A DNA stretch of 64,000 nucleotides, from positions 868,001 to 932,000 of the forward strand of contig NC_017735.1 in NCBI RefSeq assembly GCF_000259275.1, read 5' to 3'. Positions 47,354 through 56,414 of this stretch are shown here, in pieces (within the stretch, counting starts at the first letter, position 1; every line of letters begins with the position of its first letter). Under the pieces are notes generated by a model. The model saw nothing but the letters and a program-made list of their open reading frames with translations. It was not told where the DNA came from and did not search any database. The translations under genes were made by a program, and so were the position numbers. This DNA is from Helicobacter cetorum MIT 99-5656 (GTDB taxonomy: Bacteria; Campylobacterota; Campylobacteria; Campylobacterales; Helicobacteraceae).

Positions 47354-47524
47354 ATAAGCTCCTTGATTCCTCCCCCATTCTCAAAAAATCTAAAATCATA
47401 TAAACTATAAAATGCCAACATTTTAACATAAAAGATTAAGCTTAACTTTAAAGATACCCTTTAATCTTTGATGAAGCGAGTGTTTTAAAAAATAAAATCA
47501 TCTCAAGAAACCCATAGAAAAAAC

Positions 47525-49114
47525 TTATAGGAATCTTTCTATATACACTAACGCCATAAAAAGAATCGCTCCTAAAAGTGCCGATACAGGCACTGTTACA
47601 ATCCAAGCTGTAACAATCTTTTTTAATACTGAACGCTTAATCACTTCTTCTTTATACACTTTCTTAAGTGATTTTTTTTCTTTCTTTTTTAATTCTAAAG
47701 CAATAGCGGTGTTCTTATTTTTTTTCAAGCCCTCTAGCATGAGCGATTTTTCTTTCAAACTAGCCTTATCAAAGCGGTTCAAAAAGCCTTCAATTTCTTC
47801 TAAATCTTCTCCAAAATGTGCGGCTACAATGCTATCTCTTATCTTGTAAAAACGCCTCCTTAATTGCTCTCTTAAAAACCCTACTCCAAATACCGCTCCA
47901 ATGACAATGTGCGTAGAGCTTACCGGCAAGCCTAATTGAGACGCTAAAAGCACGGTAATCACTGCAGAGAGTGCAATACAAAAAGCTTGCATTTTATCTA
48001 GCTCTGTGATTTCAGAGCCAACCGTTTTAATGAGCTTTGGTCCATACAAGCTTAAACCTAAAGCAATTCCAGCTCCCCCTACCACCATAATCCACAAAGG
48101 CACAGAGCTTAAGGTGTTCCCTATAGGAGTATTTGCATCTCCTAAAGCTTGACTAATAGCAGCTAAGGGACCTATAGCATTAGCCACATCATTAGCTCCA
48201 TGAGCAAAGCTCAATAATGCAGCCGCAAAAATCAAAGGAATGTTAAAAAGTTCATTAATACTCGCATGGCTATTTTCTATCATAGGGGCTTTTTTCAACA
48301 CATAGCTCCTAAAAACAACAAAAATAAAAAGAGCCAAAAGCAACCCCAAAACAAGTTGAAGCCCAAAGCCCACTTCATAAAAACGCTTCAAAACCTTCAA
48401 AATCAAATACCAACTAAACGACACGCTCATTAAGGCCACCAAGTAGGGTACAACCTTTAAAGCAGCACTCTTTTTATCTTCTTTATAAGCAATGGTTTTT
48501 TTAATCAGCATTAAAAGCAACATCGCAATCACGCCCCCCATTACAGGCGAAACAACCCAACTAGCCACAATGCCTAATAAAAAATTCCAATTGACTACAG
48601 ATATGCCTGCAGCTGCAATTCCAGCCCCCATAACCCCCCCAACCACTGAATGCGTGGTTGAAACAGGGGCTCTTACTAAAGTGGCTACATGCAACCACAA
48701 TGCCCCACTAAGCATGCCCGCAAGCATGACTTTAATAAAAATAGGTGCATCACTAATGAGTTCAGGCGAAACAATACGCCCCTTAATCGTAGAAACCACT
48801 TCCCCCCCAGCAATAATCGCCCCAAGCATTTCACAAATTCCAGCAATGAGTATCGCTCCAGTTATGCTAATGGCTTTAGAACCTACGGCAGGTCCGACAT
48901 TATTAGAAACATCATTAGCCCCAATATTCATGGCCATATAGCCCCCAACTACAGCTGCAAACACTAACAATAATCCCTTAGAGCTAGCTTGCCCAAAAAT
49001 AAGGGCCAGTAAGGCTACGCCCACAAGAAATGCAACCGCAAAAGCAATTTTAAGAGTGTCTTTTTGAAGTTTTTTAGAAGCTTTTTCAAATTCTTTGATG
49101 CTTTTAATTTCCAT
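47525..49114 (-). CDS. PiT-family inorganic phosphate permease
   Basis: A 529-aa transporter with about eleven membrane helices and the two PiT signatures: GANDVSNNVGPAVGSKAIS near the N-terminus and GANDVANAIGPLAAISQAL in the second half. A cytoplasmic tail (EDLEEIEGFLNRFDKASLKEKS) lies before the last helix. It is separated by 171 bases from the CorC-like gene and transcribed leftward from its own promoter region. Confidence 0.92.
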   Translation of the reverse strand: MEIKSIKEFEKASKKLQKDTLKIAFAVAFLVGVALLALIFGQASSKGLLLVFAAVVGGYMAMNIGANDVSNNVGPAVGSKAISITGAILIAGICEMLGAIIAGGEVVSTIKGRIVSPELISDAPIFIKVMLAGMLSGALWLHVATLVRAPVSTTHSVVGGVMGAGIAAAGISVVNWNFLLGIVASWVVSPVMGGVIAMLLLMLIKKTIAYKEDKKSAALKVVPYLVALMSVSFSWYLILKVLKRFYEVGFGLQLVLGLLLALFIFVVFRSYVLKKAPMIENSHASINELFNIPLIFAAALLSFAHGANDVANAIGPLAAISQALGDANTPIGNTLSSVPLWIMVVGGAGIALGLSLYGPKLIKTVGSEITELDKMQAFCIALSAVITVLLASQLGLPVSSTHIVIGAVFGVGFLREQLRRRFYKIRDSIVAAHFGEDLEEIEGFLNRFDKASLKEKSLMLEGLKKNKNTAIALELKKKEKKSLKKVYKEEVIKRSVLKKIVTAWIVTVPVSALLGAILFMALVYIERFL

Positions 49115-49257
49115 AATCGTAATAACAACCTTAATTTAAGTAGCCCTATTCTATCCAATTACCCCTTGACCCGCTCTTAAAAATTAGTTTGCTCTGTTTG
49201 ATAAAAATGGCTCATTATATGGTATCTTAGAGTAAAATTTTAAAGAGAGTTACTAGA

Positions 49258-49527
49258 ATGATAGAATTTAGTGATGAAGATTTACAAAAACCGGTGCATA
49301 TTGTCATAGAAAAAATCCGCCCTTACTTGCTAAAAGATGGGGGTAATGTTGAAGTGCTAGGTGTAAAAAGCATGAAAGTTTATGTTACCTTACAAGGGGC
49401 TTGTAAAACATGCTCTAGCAGTAAGGTAACTTTAAAAAATGTGATTGAAAGACAGCTCAAGGTGGATATTCATCCTAATTTAGAAGTGGTCTGTTTAGAA
49501 AATGCTAAAGATTTTCAAAGGCTTTGA
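49258..49527 (+). CDS. NifU C-terminal domain (Nfu) iron-sulfur carrier
   Basis: An 89-aa protein with the Nfu motif CKTCSSSKVTLKNVIE (CxxC) that carries a 4Fe-4S cluster. It lies divergent from the phosphate permease and heads a rightward unit; TAAAAT near 49232 is a possible -10. Confidence 0.9.
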   Translation: MIEFSDEDLQKPVHIVIEKIRPYLLKDGGNVEVLGVKSMKVYVTLQGACKTCSSSKVTLKNVIERQLKVDIHPNLEVVCLENAKDFQRL

Positions 49528-49545
49528 CCCAAAGGATTAATAAGC

Positions 49546-50151
49546 GTGCATAAATTTGATTATGAGTTTAAAAAACGAGCGTTAGTTAAAAACGGCTTTT
49601 TAGCTTTCAAAAAAAACCACTATTCTAGGGCGTTACGGCTCTTTTCTGAAGCACTCTTTTTAGACACAAGCGACAACAAGGCAAAAGTAGGGGCGTTACT
49701 AAGTGATATTGCCCTAGACTTTCCTAAAGAAGCCCATAGCTTTTATGAACTCTATCAAAGCCTTATAGCTATGCAAAAACGAAGCCTTAAACACCAGGCT
49801 GAAGAACAAATCCTAAACCTTATTGCTTCTTTTGATGAAGGGCTAAACAAAATGACTGAAGCCATAGACACTCAAATCCACCAAAAAGGCGAAGAGTTAA
49901 ATGGTATTTTGTATGCAGATTTCAAACGCTTGAGTTTGGAGCGTGGCTTTAAAGAAGCGTTTGAAGATTTGATGTTTAGCACAAGGGTAATTTTTGACAA
50001 CAAAGAAGATTTTTATCAATTTTTACAAGAATTGAACCATTATGGCTACCATGAATTAGCGATAAATTACATTGAAAACATGCATGAAGGCTCTTACATC
50101 CATGACAGCTTTTTGTGTGCCATTTTAGAAGAAGCACTTAAGCATGTTTAA
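49546..50151 (+). CDS. Conserved Helicobacter protein, TPR-like
   Basis: A 201-aa, mainly helical, soluble protein starting at GTG 49546. The N-terminal KNGFLAFKKNHYSRALRLF and FSEALFLDTSDNKAK resemble a TPR pair. No catalytic motif. It lies between nfu and murE in one transcription unit. Confidence 0.72.
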   Translation: MHKFDYEFKKRALVKNGFLAFKKNHYSRALRLFSEALFLDTSDNKAKVGALLSDIALDFPKEAHSFYELYQSLIAMQKRSLKHQAEEQILNLIASFDEGLNKMTEAIDTQIHQKGEELNGILYADFKRLSLERGFKEAFEDLMFSTRVIFDNKEDFYQFLQELNHYGYHELAINYIENMHEGSYIHDSFLCAILEEALKHV

Positions 50152-50172
50152 TCCTAAATTCAAGGCAAAATT

Positions 50173-51522
50173 TTGAAACTCAAAAAATCACTTGTTTATA
50201 AAAACCATACTTACTCCTTTTTAAGTGATGACACTAACGAAGTCTTAAAAGACCCTAATAATACTCTCTTTGTCAAAACCCCCCTAAATGAAAAATACGC
50301 TCATTTGATTGAAGAAAAAAACCTAGCCATTTTAGATTTTAACGAGCTTAAAAACTATTTTGATTTTAAGATTAAGATTATAGGCATCACAGGCACTAAC
50401 GGAAAGACCACTACAGCAAGTTTGATGTATTCTTTACTCTTAGATTTGGACAAAAAGGTCGCTCTTTTAGGCACAAGGGGGTTTTTTGTCAATGACAAAC
50501 GCTTAAAAGAAAAAGGCTTAACCACCCCCACTCTTTTAGAACTCTATAACAACTTAGAGATAGCCATGTCTTTAGAATGCGAATACTTTATTATGGAAGT
50601 TAGCTCACATGCAATCGCTCAAAATCGCATTGCTGGGCTTAGTTTCTCTCTTAAAATTCTCACTAATATCACCAGCGACCACTTAGATTTCCATGAGAAT
50701 ATAGAAAATTATAGAGACACTAAAAACAGCTTTTTTAAAGATGAGAGCTTAAAAATTATCAATAGAGATGAAAAAAACGCCCTTTTTAATCCTATTAACG
50801 CTCACACTTACGCCCTAGATAAAAAAGCTCATTTAAACATTCAAGCTTTTTCATTAAATCCTTCTATTAGTGCGTCCTTATGCTATCAAGACAATTTAAG
50901 AGAGCCTAAAATTATAGAAAATGCTTTAGCTTATTCCCCACTTTTAGGGCGTTATAATCTTTATAATATTCTAGCTGGGATTTTAGGGGTCAAATTACTC
51001 ACACAACTTCCTTTAGAAACTATCACGCCTTTATTAGAAAATTTTTATGGGGTCAAGGGGCGTTTGGAAATTGTGCATTCTAAACCCTTAGTCATCATAG
51101 ATTTTGCCCACACAGAAGATGGCATGCAACAAGTCTTTGAAAGCTTTAAAACCCAAAAAATTGTCGCTCTTTTTGGAGCAGGGGGCGATAGAGATAAGAC
51201 TAAACGCCCCAAAATGGGAGCGATGGCAAGTTACTACGCTCATAAAATTATCTTAACTTCAGATAATCCAAGAAGTGAAAATGAAGAAGAGATTATCAAG
51301 GATATTTTAAAAGGCATAGACAAAAACGCTCATTCTAAGGTTATAGTAGAAACAGATAGAAAAGAAGCGATTTTAAAGGTTCTACAAGCCTTAAAAGATG
51401 ATGAAGTTTTATTGATTTTAGGCAAGGGCGATGAAAGTATTCAAATCTTTAAAGACAAAACGATTTTTTTTAGCGACCAAGAAATTGTTAAAAACTATTA
51501 TCAAAATTTAAAACAAGGATAA
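50173..51522 (+). CDS. murE: UDP-MurNAc-tripeptide synthetase
   Basis: Adds diaminopimelate to the peptidoglycan precursor. ATP loop [14 protein letters not shown] near residue 75, conserved [11 protein letters not shown], and the meso-DAP selecting [11 protein letters not shown] near the C-terminus. At 449 aa it is full length. The start is TTG at 50173. tal follows 4 bases after the stop. Confidence 0.95.
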   Translation: MKLKKSLVYKNHTYSFLSDDTNEVLKDPNNTLFVKTPLNEKYAHLIEEKNLAILDFNELKNYFDFKIKIIGITGTNGKTTTASLMYSLLLDLDKKVALLGTRGFFVNDKRLKEKGLTTPTLLELYNNLEIAMSLECEYFIMEVSSHAIAQNRIAGLSFSLKILTNITSDHLDFHENIENYRDTKNSFFKDESLKIINRDEKNALFNPINAHTYALDKKAHLNIQAFSLNPSISASLCYQDNLREPKIIENALAYSPLLGRYNLYNILAGILGVKLLTQLPLETITPLLENFYGVKGRLEIVHSKPLVIIDFAHTEDGMQQVFESFKTQKIVALFGAGGDRDKTKRPKMGAMASYYAHKIILTSDNPRSENEEEIIKDILKGIDKNAHSKVIVETDRKEAILKVLQALKDDEVLLILGKGDESIQIFKDKTIFFSDQEIVKNYYQNLKQG

Positions 51523-51525
51523 AAC

Positions 51526-52476
51526 ATGCAAGAATTTAGTTTGTGGTGCGATTTTATAGAAAGAGATTTTTTAGAAAACGATTTTTTAAAGCTTATTAAT
51601 CAAGGGGCGATTTGTGGAGCAACAAGTAATCCAAGCCTATTTTGTGAAGCGATTACTAAAAGTGCGTTTTATAGAGATGAAATTACTAAACTTAAAGGTA
51701 AAAAAGCTAAAGAAATTTATGAAACTTTAGCTTTAAAGGATATTTTACAAGCTTCAAATGCTTTAATGCCCCTATATGAAAAAGACCCAAGTAATGGTTA
51801 CATTAGCCTAGAAATTGACCCTTTTTTAGAAGATAGTGCGTCTAAAAGTATTGATGAAGCCAAACGATTATTTAAAACTCTAAATCGCCCTAATGTGATG
51901 ATAAAAGTTCCAGCAAGCGAAAGCTCTTTTGAAGTCATAGAATCTCTAGCCAAAGCTCTCATTCCTATTAATGTAACTTTAGTCTTTTCGCCTAAAGTCG
52001 CTAGTGAAATTGCCAAGTTACTAGCTAAAGTAACACAAAAAAGAGCAGTCATTAGCGTGTTTGTCTCACGATTTGATAAAGAACTAGACTCTCTTGTGTC
52101 TCAAAATCTACAAGCAAAAAGTGGCATTATGAACGCTACAGAATGTTATTATGAAATAGAAAAACACGCCAATCATCTTACAAGCACTCTTTTTGCATCT
52201 ACTGGGGTTAAATCTAGTTCTTTAGCTAAAGACTACTATATCAAGGCTTTATGTTTTAAAAACTCTATTAACACCGCTCCCCTAGATGCCTTAAACGCTT
52301 ATTTACTCAATCCAAATACAGAGTATCAAACCCCAACAAGCATAACAGAAATTGAAGCGTTTAAAAAAGAATTAAAAAAAGAAAACTTGGATTTAGAAAA
52401 TGTCGCTCAAAAACTTCTTGATGAAGGCTTAGTGGCATTCAAACAATCCTTTGAAAAGCTTTTAAGTAGTTTTTAA
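51526..52476 (+). CDS. tal: Transaldolase
   Basis: Pentose-phosphate enzyme of 316 aa. The Schiff-base Lys is in [12 protein letters not shown], with [16 protein letters not shown]-like PINVTLVFS and [10 protein letters not shown] conserved. ATG 51535-region versus 51526: 51526 has the AAGGATAAAAC ribosome site. Confidence 0.93.
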   Translation: MQEFSLWCDFIERDFLENDFLKLINQGAICGATSNPSLFCEAITKSAFYRDEITKLKGKKAKEIYETLALKDILQASNALMPLYEKDPSNGYISLEIDPFLEDSASKSIDEAKRLFKTLNRPNVMIKVPASESSFEVIESLAKALIPINVTLVFSPKVASEIAKLLAKVTQKRAVISVFVSRFDKELDSLVSQNLQAKSGIMNATECYYEIEKHANHLTSTLFASTGVKSSSLAKDYYIKALCFKNSINTAPLDALNAYLLNPNTEYQTPTSITEIEAFKKELKKENLDLENVAQKLLDEGLVAFKQSFEKLLSSF

Positions 52477-52536
52477 ATAATTTTTTAAGGGTTTTTTAGA
52501 TAGGATAAACCCTTATTTTAATTTTAAAGGATTAAC

Positions 52537-53073
52537 ATGTTAGAAGGCGTTATTAGAGAGAGTATTACTAAGGCTAATGCCAAAGCTTTAAAAAGAGATG
52601 GCTATCTAATCGCAAATGTCTATGGTAAGGGGATTGAGAATGTCAGCTGTGCGTTCAAATTAAACCCTTTCATCAAATACCTTAAGGAAAAGAAACATTT
52701 GATTTTTCCGGTGAAATTAGGGGATAAAACTTATGAAGTCGTGGTTCAAGAATATCAAAAAAATCCTGTAACCAACGAGCTTATCCATGTGGATTTACTC
52801 GCTGTAACCAAGGGCGTAAAATCTAAGTTTAAAGTTCCGGTTAAGCATCACGGCACTCCGGTAGGCTTAAAAAACAAAGGGATTTTAATGCTCTCTAAAA
52901 AGCGTGTGCGTGTGGAATGCACTCCAGAGCATTTGCCAGATTGCTACCTAGTAGATGTAACTTCTTTAGATGTGAATGAATCTATCTTAGTGCGTGATTT
53001 GGAAAAACACGAAAATGTTAAGATTTTAGACAATGATTCTATCGCTGTAATTGGCGTGATTAAGGCGAAGTAA
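52537..53073 (+). CDS. rplY: Ribosomal protein bL25 (Ctc family)
   Basis: A 178-aa long-form L25 that binds 5S rRNA. N-terminal L25 domain ([20 protein letters not shown]) and C-terminal Ctc/TL5 beta domain ([17 protein letters not shown]). Followed directly by pth, the common order. Confidence 0.94.
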   Translation: MLEGVIRESITKANAKALKRDGYLIANVYGKGIENVSCAFKLNPFIKYLKEKKHLIFPVKLGDKTYEVVVQEYQKNPVTNELIHVDLLAVTKGVKSKFKVPVKHHGTPVGLKNKGILMLSKKRVRVECTPEHLPDCYLVDVTSLDVNESILVRDLEKHENVKILDNDSIAVIGVIKAK

Positions 53074-53082
53074 TTTAAAAAT

Positions 53083-53643
53083 ATGACGCTTTTAGTAGGT
53101 TTAGGCAACCCTACTTTGCGTTATGCTAATACCAGACACAACGCTGGTTTTGACATTTTAGACTTGCTTGTTAAAGAGCTCCAACTTAGTTTTACTTTTT
53201 CTTCCAAGCACAACGCGTGCATATGTGTTTATAACGATTTTATCTTGCTTAAGCCCCAAACTTACATGAATTTGAGTGGCGAAAGTATCCTAAGCGTTAA
53301 AAATTTTTATAAACCCCAAGAAATTTTAGTTATCCATGATGAATTAGACCTAGCTTTGGGCGTTATGAAGTTTAAAAATGGCGGAGGGAATGGGGGGCAT
53401 AATGGCTTGAAATCCATTGATTTGCTCTGTTCTAATAGTTATTATCGTTTAAGAGTGGGTATTTCTAAGGGGACTAATGTTACTGAACATGTGCTTTCAA
53501 AGTTCAGCAAAAACGAAGAATCTCTAAAAAACGCTGTGTTTGAGCATGCTAAAAATGCCTTAAAATTTTTTATAGAAACAAATGATTTTAACGCTACACA
53601 AAATCGTTTCACCCTTAAAAATCCTTTGATTTTAGAGAGCTAG
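53083..53643 (+). CDS. pth: Peptidyl-tRNA hydrolase
   Basis: Recycles peptidyl-tRNA. Catalytic His in [13 protein letters not shown] (near residue 22), Asn and Asp in [12 protein letters not shown] and [11 protein letters not shown], and the [11 protein letters not shown] loop. At 186 aa it is normal. Confidence 0.95.
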   Translation: MTLLVGLGNPTLRYANTRHNAGFDILDLLVKELQLSFTFSSKHNACICVYNDFILLKPQTYMNLSGESILSVKNFYKPQEILVIHDELDLALGVMKFKNGGGNGGHNGLKSIDLLCSNSYYRLRVGISKGTNVTEHVLSKFSKNEESLKNAVFEHAKNALKFFIETNDFNATQNRFTLKNPLILES

Positions 53644-53648
53644 TAATA

Positions 53649-53969
53649 ATGCTAGAGAATAACTTAAAAAGCATTTTGATTAAAATTTTTAAGAAACTTA
53701 ATCCAAACACTCTTTTAAAAATCTTGAAAAAAATATTTTTCATTAAAACTATTTTTTTATACATGAAATTCAATTCTTTAGAAAAACAAGCTTTAAATGA
53801 TTTTTTATTTTTAAAAAACCTTAATTTTAGTATTTTTAAAGAGCCTTATCAAAAAAATACCTTCACTAAAACTTTTAAAAAAATATTTTTTACTAAAAAT
53901 TTTAAAAATTCTATTGATTTTTTTAATTTTAAAAACCCTTTTTATAGGGGCTTAAATGCGTTTGTTTAG
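53649..53969 (+). CDS. Possible small Lys/Phe-rich protein of unknown function
   Basis: A 106-codon ORF filling the gap between pth and the LptF/G gene, overlapping the latter by 14 bases. Composition is extreme: mainly K, F, N, L and I in a very AT-rich stretch, with imperfect internal repeats (KTFKKIFFTKNFKN, KILKKIFFIKT). ATG 53649 lacks a strong ribosome site. The tight fit to both neighbours favours a real gene; the low complexity could equally be spacer DNA that happens to be open. Confidence 0.4.
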   Translation: MLENNLKSILIKIFKKLNPNTLLKILKKIFFIKTIFLYMKFNSLEKQALNDFLFLKNLNFSIFKEPYQKNTFTKTFKKIFFTKNFKNSIDFFNFKNPFYRGLNAFV

Positions 53970-55023
53970 ATTTGTAGGGTGGTATTATTTCAAATACTTT
54001 CTCATTGTGCTTTTAGCCTTAGAATTGTTTTTTGTAAGTATTGATAGCTTGAAATACGCTGACAAAATGCCCGATTCTGCAAACATGATTATCCTATTTT
54101 TCACCTACGATATATTATTTGCTCTCAATTACACTTTGCCCATTTCTTTGCTTTTAGCAATGGTTCTATTTTATATCTCATTCATCAAATCTAATCAATA
54201 CACCGCACTGCTCTCTATTGGCTTTTCCAAACGCCAGATTTTAAACCCAGTGCTTATCATTAGCTTTTTTTTCACTTCTATTTATGTGGGATTGAATGCA
54301 ACTTCTTTTGTATATATGGAAGAAAAAACACAAAATCTCATCTACAAAGAAAATTTTTCAGCTACTTCAGAGCATTTATTAGTGAAATACAATAATGATT
54401 ATGTGTATTTTGGCAAGATTAATCCGTTATTGCAAAAAGCTGAAAATATCAAAGTTTTTCGCCTAAAAGATAAAGTGTTAGAGTCTTACGCTGAGGCTAA
54501 AGAGGCTTTTTTTGAAGGCAAGTATTGGATATTGCATGATACTACAATTTATAGCATGCCTTCACATTTTGAGCTTGGCACAAACGCCTTAAAAACTACT
54601 TATTTAAAAACCTTTAAAACGCTCAAAAATTTTCGCCCCAAAGTCCTAGACACCATTTATCAAAATAAACCCGCCGTTTCTATTGCAGATGCCATTTCTT
54701 CTTTGCATGCTTTAATGCGACAAAACGCAGATACCAAAAAAGCACGAGCCTTTTTATATGTCTTTGGAATTTTGCCCTTTTTTGTGCCGTTTTTAGGTGT
54801 TCTAATCGCTTATTTTTCGCCTAGCCTTGCTCGCTATGAAAACCTAGCCCTTTTAGGGCTAAAATTTATCATTATCACACTCGTTATTTGGGGGCTATTC
54901 TTTGCTTTAGGAAAATTCAGTGTTTCAGGCATGTTCTACCCTGAAATTGGTGTGTTGCTACCATTTTTCTTATTTTTAGGCTTAAGTTGCTACTATCTTA
55001 AAAAACTCAATACAAGATTATAA
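53956..55023 (+). CDS. LptF/LptG-family permease
   Basis: A 355-aa YjgP/YjgQ-type membrane protein of the lipopolysaccharide transport complex. Three N-terminal and three C-terminal membrane helices enclose a periplasmic domain (about residues 105-245). FSKRQILNPVLI matches the cytoplasmic coupling helix of the family. Whether it is LptF or LptG cannot be decided here. Confidence 0.86.
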   Translation: MRLFRFVGWYYFKYFLIVLLALELFFVSIDSLKYADKMPDSANMIILFFTYDILFALNYTLPISLLLAMVLFYISFIKSNQYTALLSIGFSKRQILNPVLIISFFFTSIYVGLNATSFVYMEEKTQNLIYKENFSATSEHLLVKYNNDYVYFGKINPLLQKAENIKVFRLKDKVLESYAEAKEAFFEGKYWILHDTTIYSMPSHFELGTNALKTTYLKTFKTLKNFRPKVLDTIYQNKPAVSIADAISSLHALMRQNADTKKARAFLYVFGILPFFVPFLGVLIAYFSPSLARYENLALLGLKFIIITLVIWGLFFALGKFSVSGMFYPEIGVLLPFFLFLGLSCYYLKKLNTRL

Positions 55024-55140
55024 ACAAATATAATCTATCTCTTGAATCCAATTTAATCTGCCTGAAAGAGACTTTTTGACCATAATTTCGTTAAAATGCA
55101 TTCAAAATATCATGCCCACTCGCAAAAAGGTTTGAATTAA

Positions 55141-56298
55141 ATGCTCATTATCTCAAAAAGTGTACGGTTTTTAGCCCATGCTGTTTTCAAAATCCTAAAT
55201 AAGATTTTACCCCATAAAATTAAAAATTATTTTGTTTCCCTAACACTAGAACATTTTCAGCAAGAATCTTTTGGCATACTCCATAAAAGTTTAACTAAAC
55301 CTGCAAACCATAGGCGTAGTTCTCGTTTTTCAGACGACACTACTCTAGATAATCTCAGTTCTCAACAACTTGAGAGTTTCTATAATAATCTTTTCAAAAT
55401 CATCAATAATAGAATTAAAAATTCCGAAGAAGAAGCGCTTATAATTGTGGCCAATATCATCCAAATGATGACATTTAGAACTCTTGGCACTAAAGAAAAA
55501 CTTGCAGAAGGTGTGATGGATAAAGCTTCCTTAATGGGAATAAAACTAAGAACTATAGAAAGCTTGTTGCCCAAAGGATATGGAATTATCAATATAAGGA
55601 ATTGCCTTTTAGCATTCTGTGATATTCGCTTTAGCAAACTGCAAAAACTTGATTTTCTTATCCACAACTTACTCTTTTTGCAAAATTTACAAGTCAAAAA
55701 TCCCACAACTTCTGATACTATCTCTCTTTTAGAAGTAAAAACCCTTACTTTTCATAGTGCAAAAACAGGGGGGGGGGCGTACCACTTCAGTTTTGGAATC
55801 GCTAACACCTGGCTACCTGAAGGATTACTAGAAATCAAAATTGAGTATGAAGAAGAAGAGAAAAAACAATTTCTCTACAAGATGAAATTTTGTGCCTTAG
55901 ACAATGAATATCTCCTTGTCTCTTGTATACAAGGCACTAAAGACTTACAAGAAAAACATTATCAATTCTTTTCTGAATATTGTAAAACCAAACCTAATTC
56001 TTTCTTAATTGGTCTTGCTAAGGTGTCAAGCAAGCTTTTAGGCTATTCCAAGCTGTTTGGCATTCCTAATGATGGACAAATTTCTACCCATCTAAAAAGA
56101 ATTAAGGGCGAAAAGTGTTTTAACTATGATGCTTTCTTCAGTGGCTGTGATGGACAATTGACAGAAATAAAAGGGCTTTCTTATTGGAATATCCCCTTAG
56201 AAAAAAAAGCACAAAAACGCTCGAGCAAACGGAATGCTAGAAGAAAGGTATTAGAAATCTTTAAGCAAGATTTAGAAAAAATCCTTGTTTTGGATTAA
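55141..56298 (+). CDS. DUF535 (VirK/YbjX)-family protein with in-frame G10 tract
   Basis: A 385-aa protein whose C-terminal half follows the DUF535/VirK pattern: LEIKIEYEEE, LLVSCIQGTKD, FLIGLAKVSSKLLGYSKLFG, FNYDAFFSGCDGQ and a final Arg/Lys-rich helix after WNIPLEKK. Relatives in enterobacteria are linked to envelope stress and virulence, but no biochemical role is known. Ten G at 55768-55777 encode the GGG of KTGGGAYHF (residues about 210-213); the frame is open (ON) with ten. It stands just before the DUF1561 gene on the same strand. Confidence 0.8.
   Translation: MLIISKSVRFLAHAVFKILNKILPHKIKNYFVSLTLEHFQQESFGILHKSLTKPANHRRSSRFSDDTTLDNLSSQQLESFYNNLFKIINNRIKNSEEEALIIVANIIQMMTFRTLGTKEKLAEGVMDKASLMGIKLRTIESLLPKGYGIINIRNCLLAFCDIRFSKLQKLDFLIHNLLFLQNLQVKNPTTSDTISLLEVKTLTFHSAKTGGGAYHFSFGIANTWLPEGLLEIKIEYEEEEKKQFLYKMKFCALDNEYLLVSCIQGTKDLQEKHYQFFSEYCKTKPNSFLIGLAKVSSKLLGYSKLFGIPNDGQISTHLKRIKGEKCFNYDAFFSGCDGQLTEIKGLSYWNIPLEKKAQKRSSKRNARRKVLEIFKQDLEKILVLD
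55768..55777 (+). repeat. Poly-G tract (10 G) inside the DUF535 gene
   Basis: Ten G in the coding strand. Adding or losing one base would shift the frame after about residue 212 and remove the C-terminal half of the protein. Confidence 0.95.
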
Positions 56299-56377
56299 AA
56301 TCTTTCATTTTATTGTATTCATAGTATAAATTCTTTTAAAAATCTTAAATTTTAAGCTTAAATAAAAAATTCCCTAT

Positions 56378-56383
56378 TATAAT
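56378..56383 (+). promoter_or_regulatory. Promoter -10 box of the DUF1561 gene
   Basis: TATAAT at 56378-56383 would start transcription near 56390, after the two upstream in-frame ATG codons (56382, 56388). This supports ATG 56415 as the true start. Confidence 0.65.
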
Positions 56384-56414
56384 GCGTATGAAAATTATTA
56401 TCAAAGGATTTCAA

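Noticed and set aside
48492-48967. Plus-strand ORFs opposite the phosphate permease
   Set aside because: Shadow frames of a well-supported transporter gene; no homology or ribosome sites.
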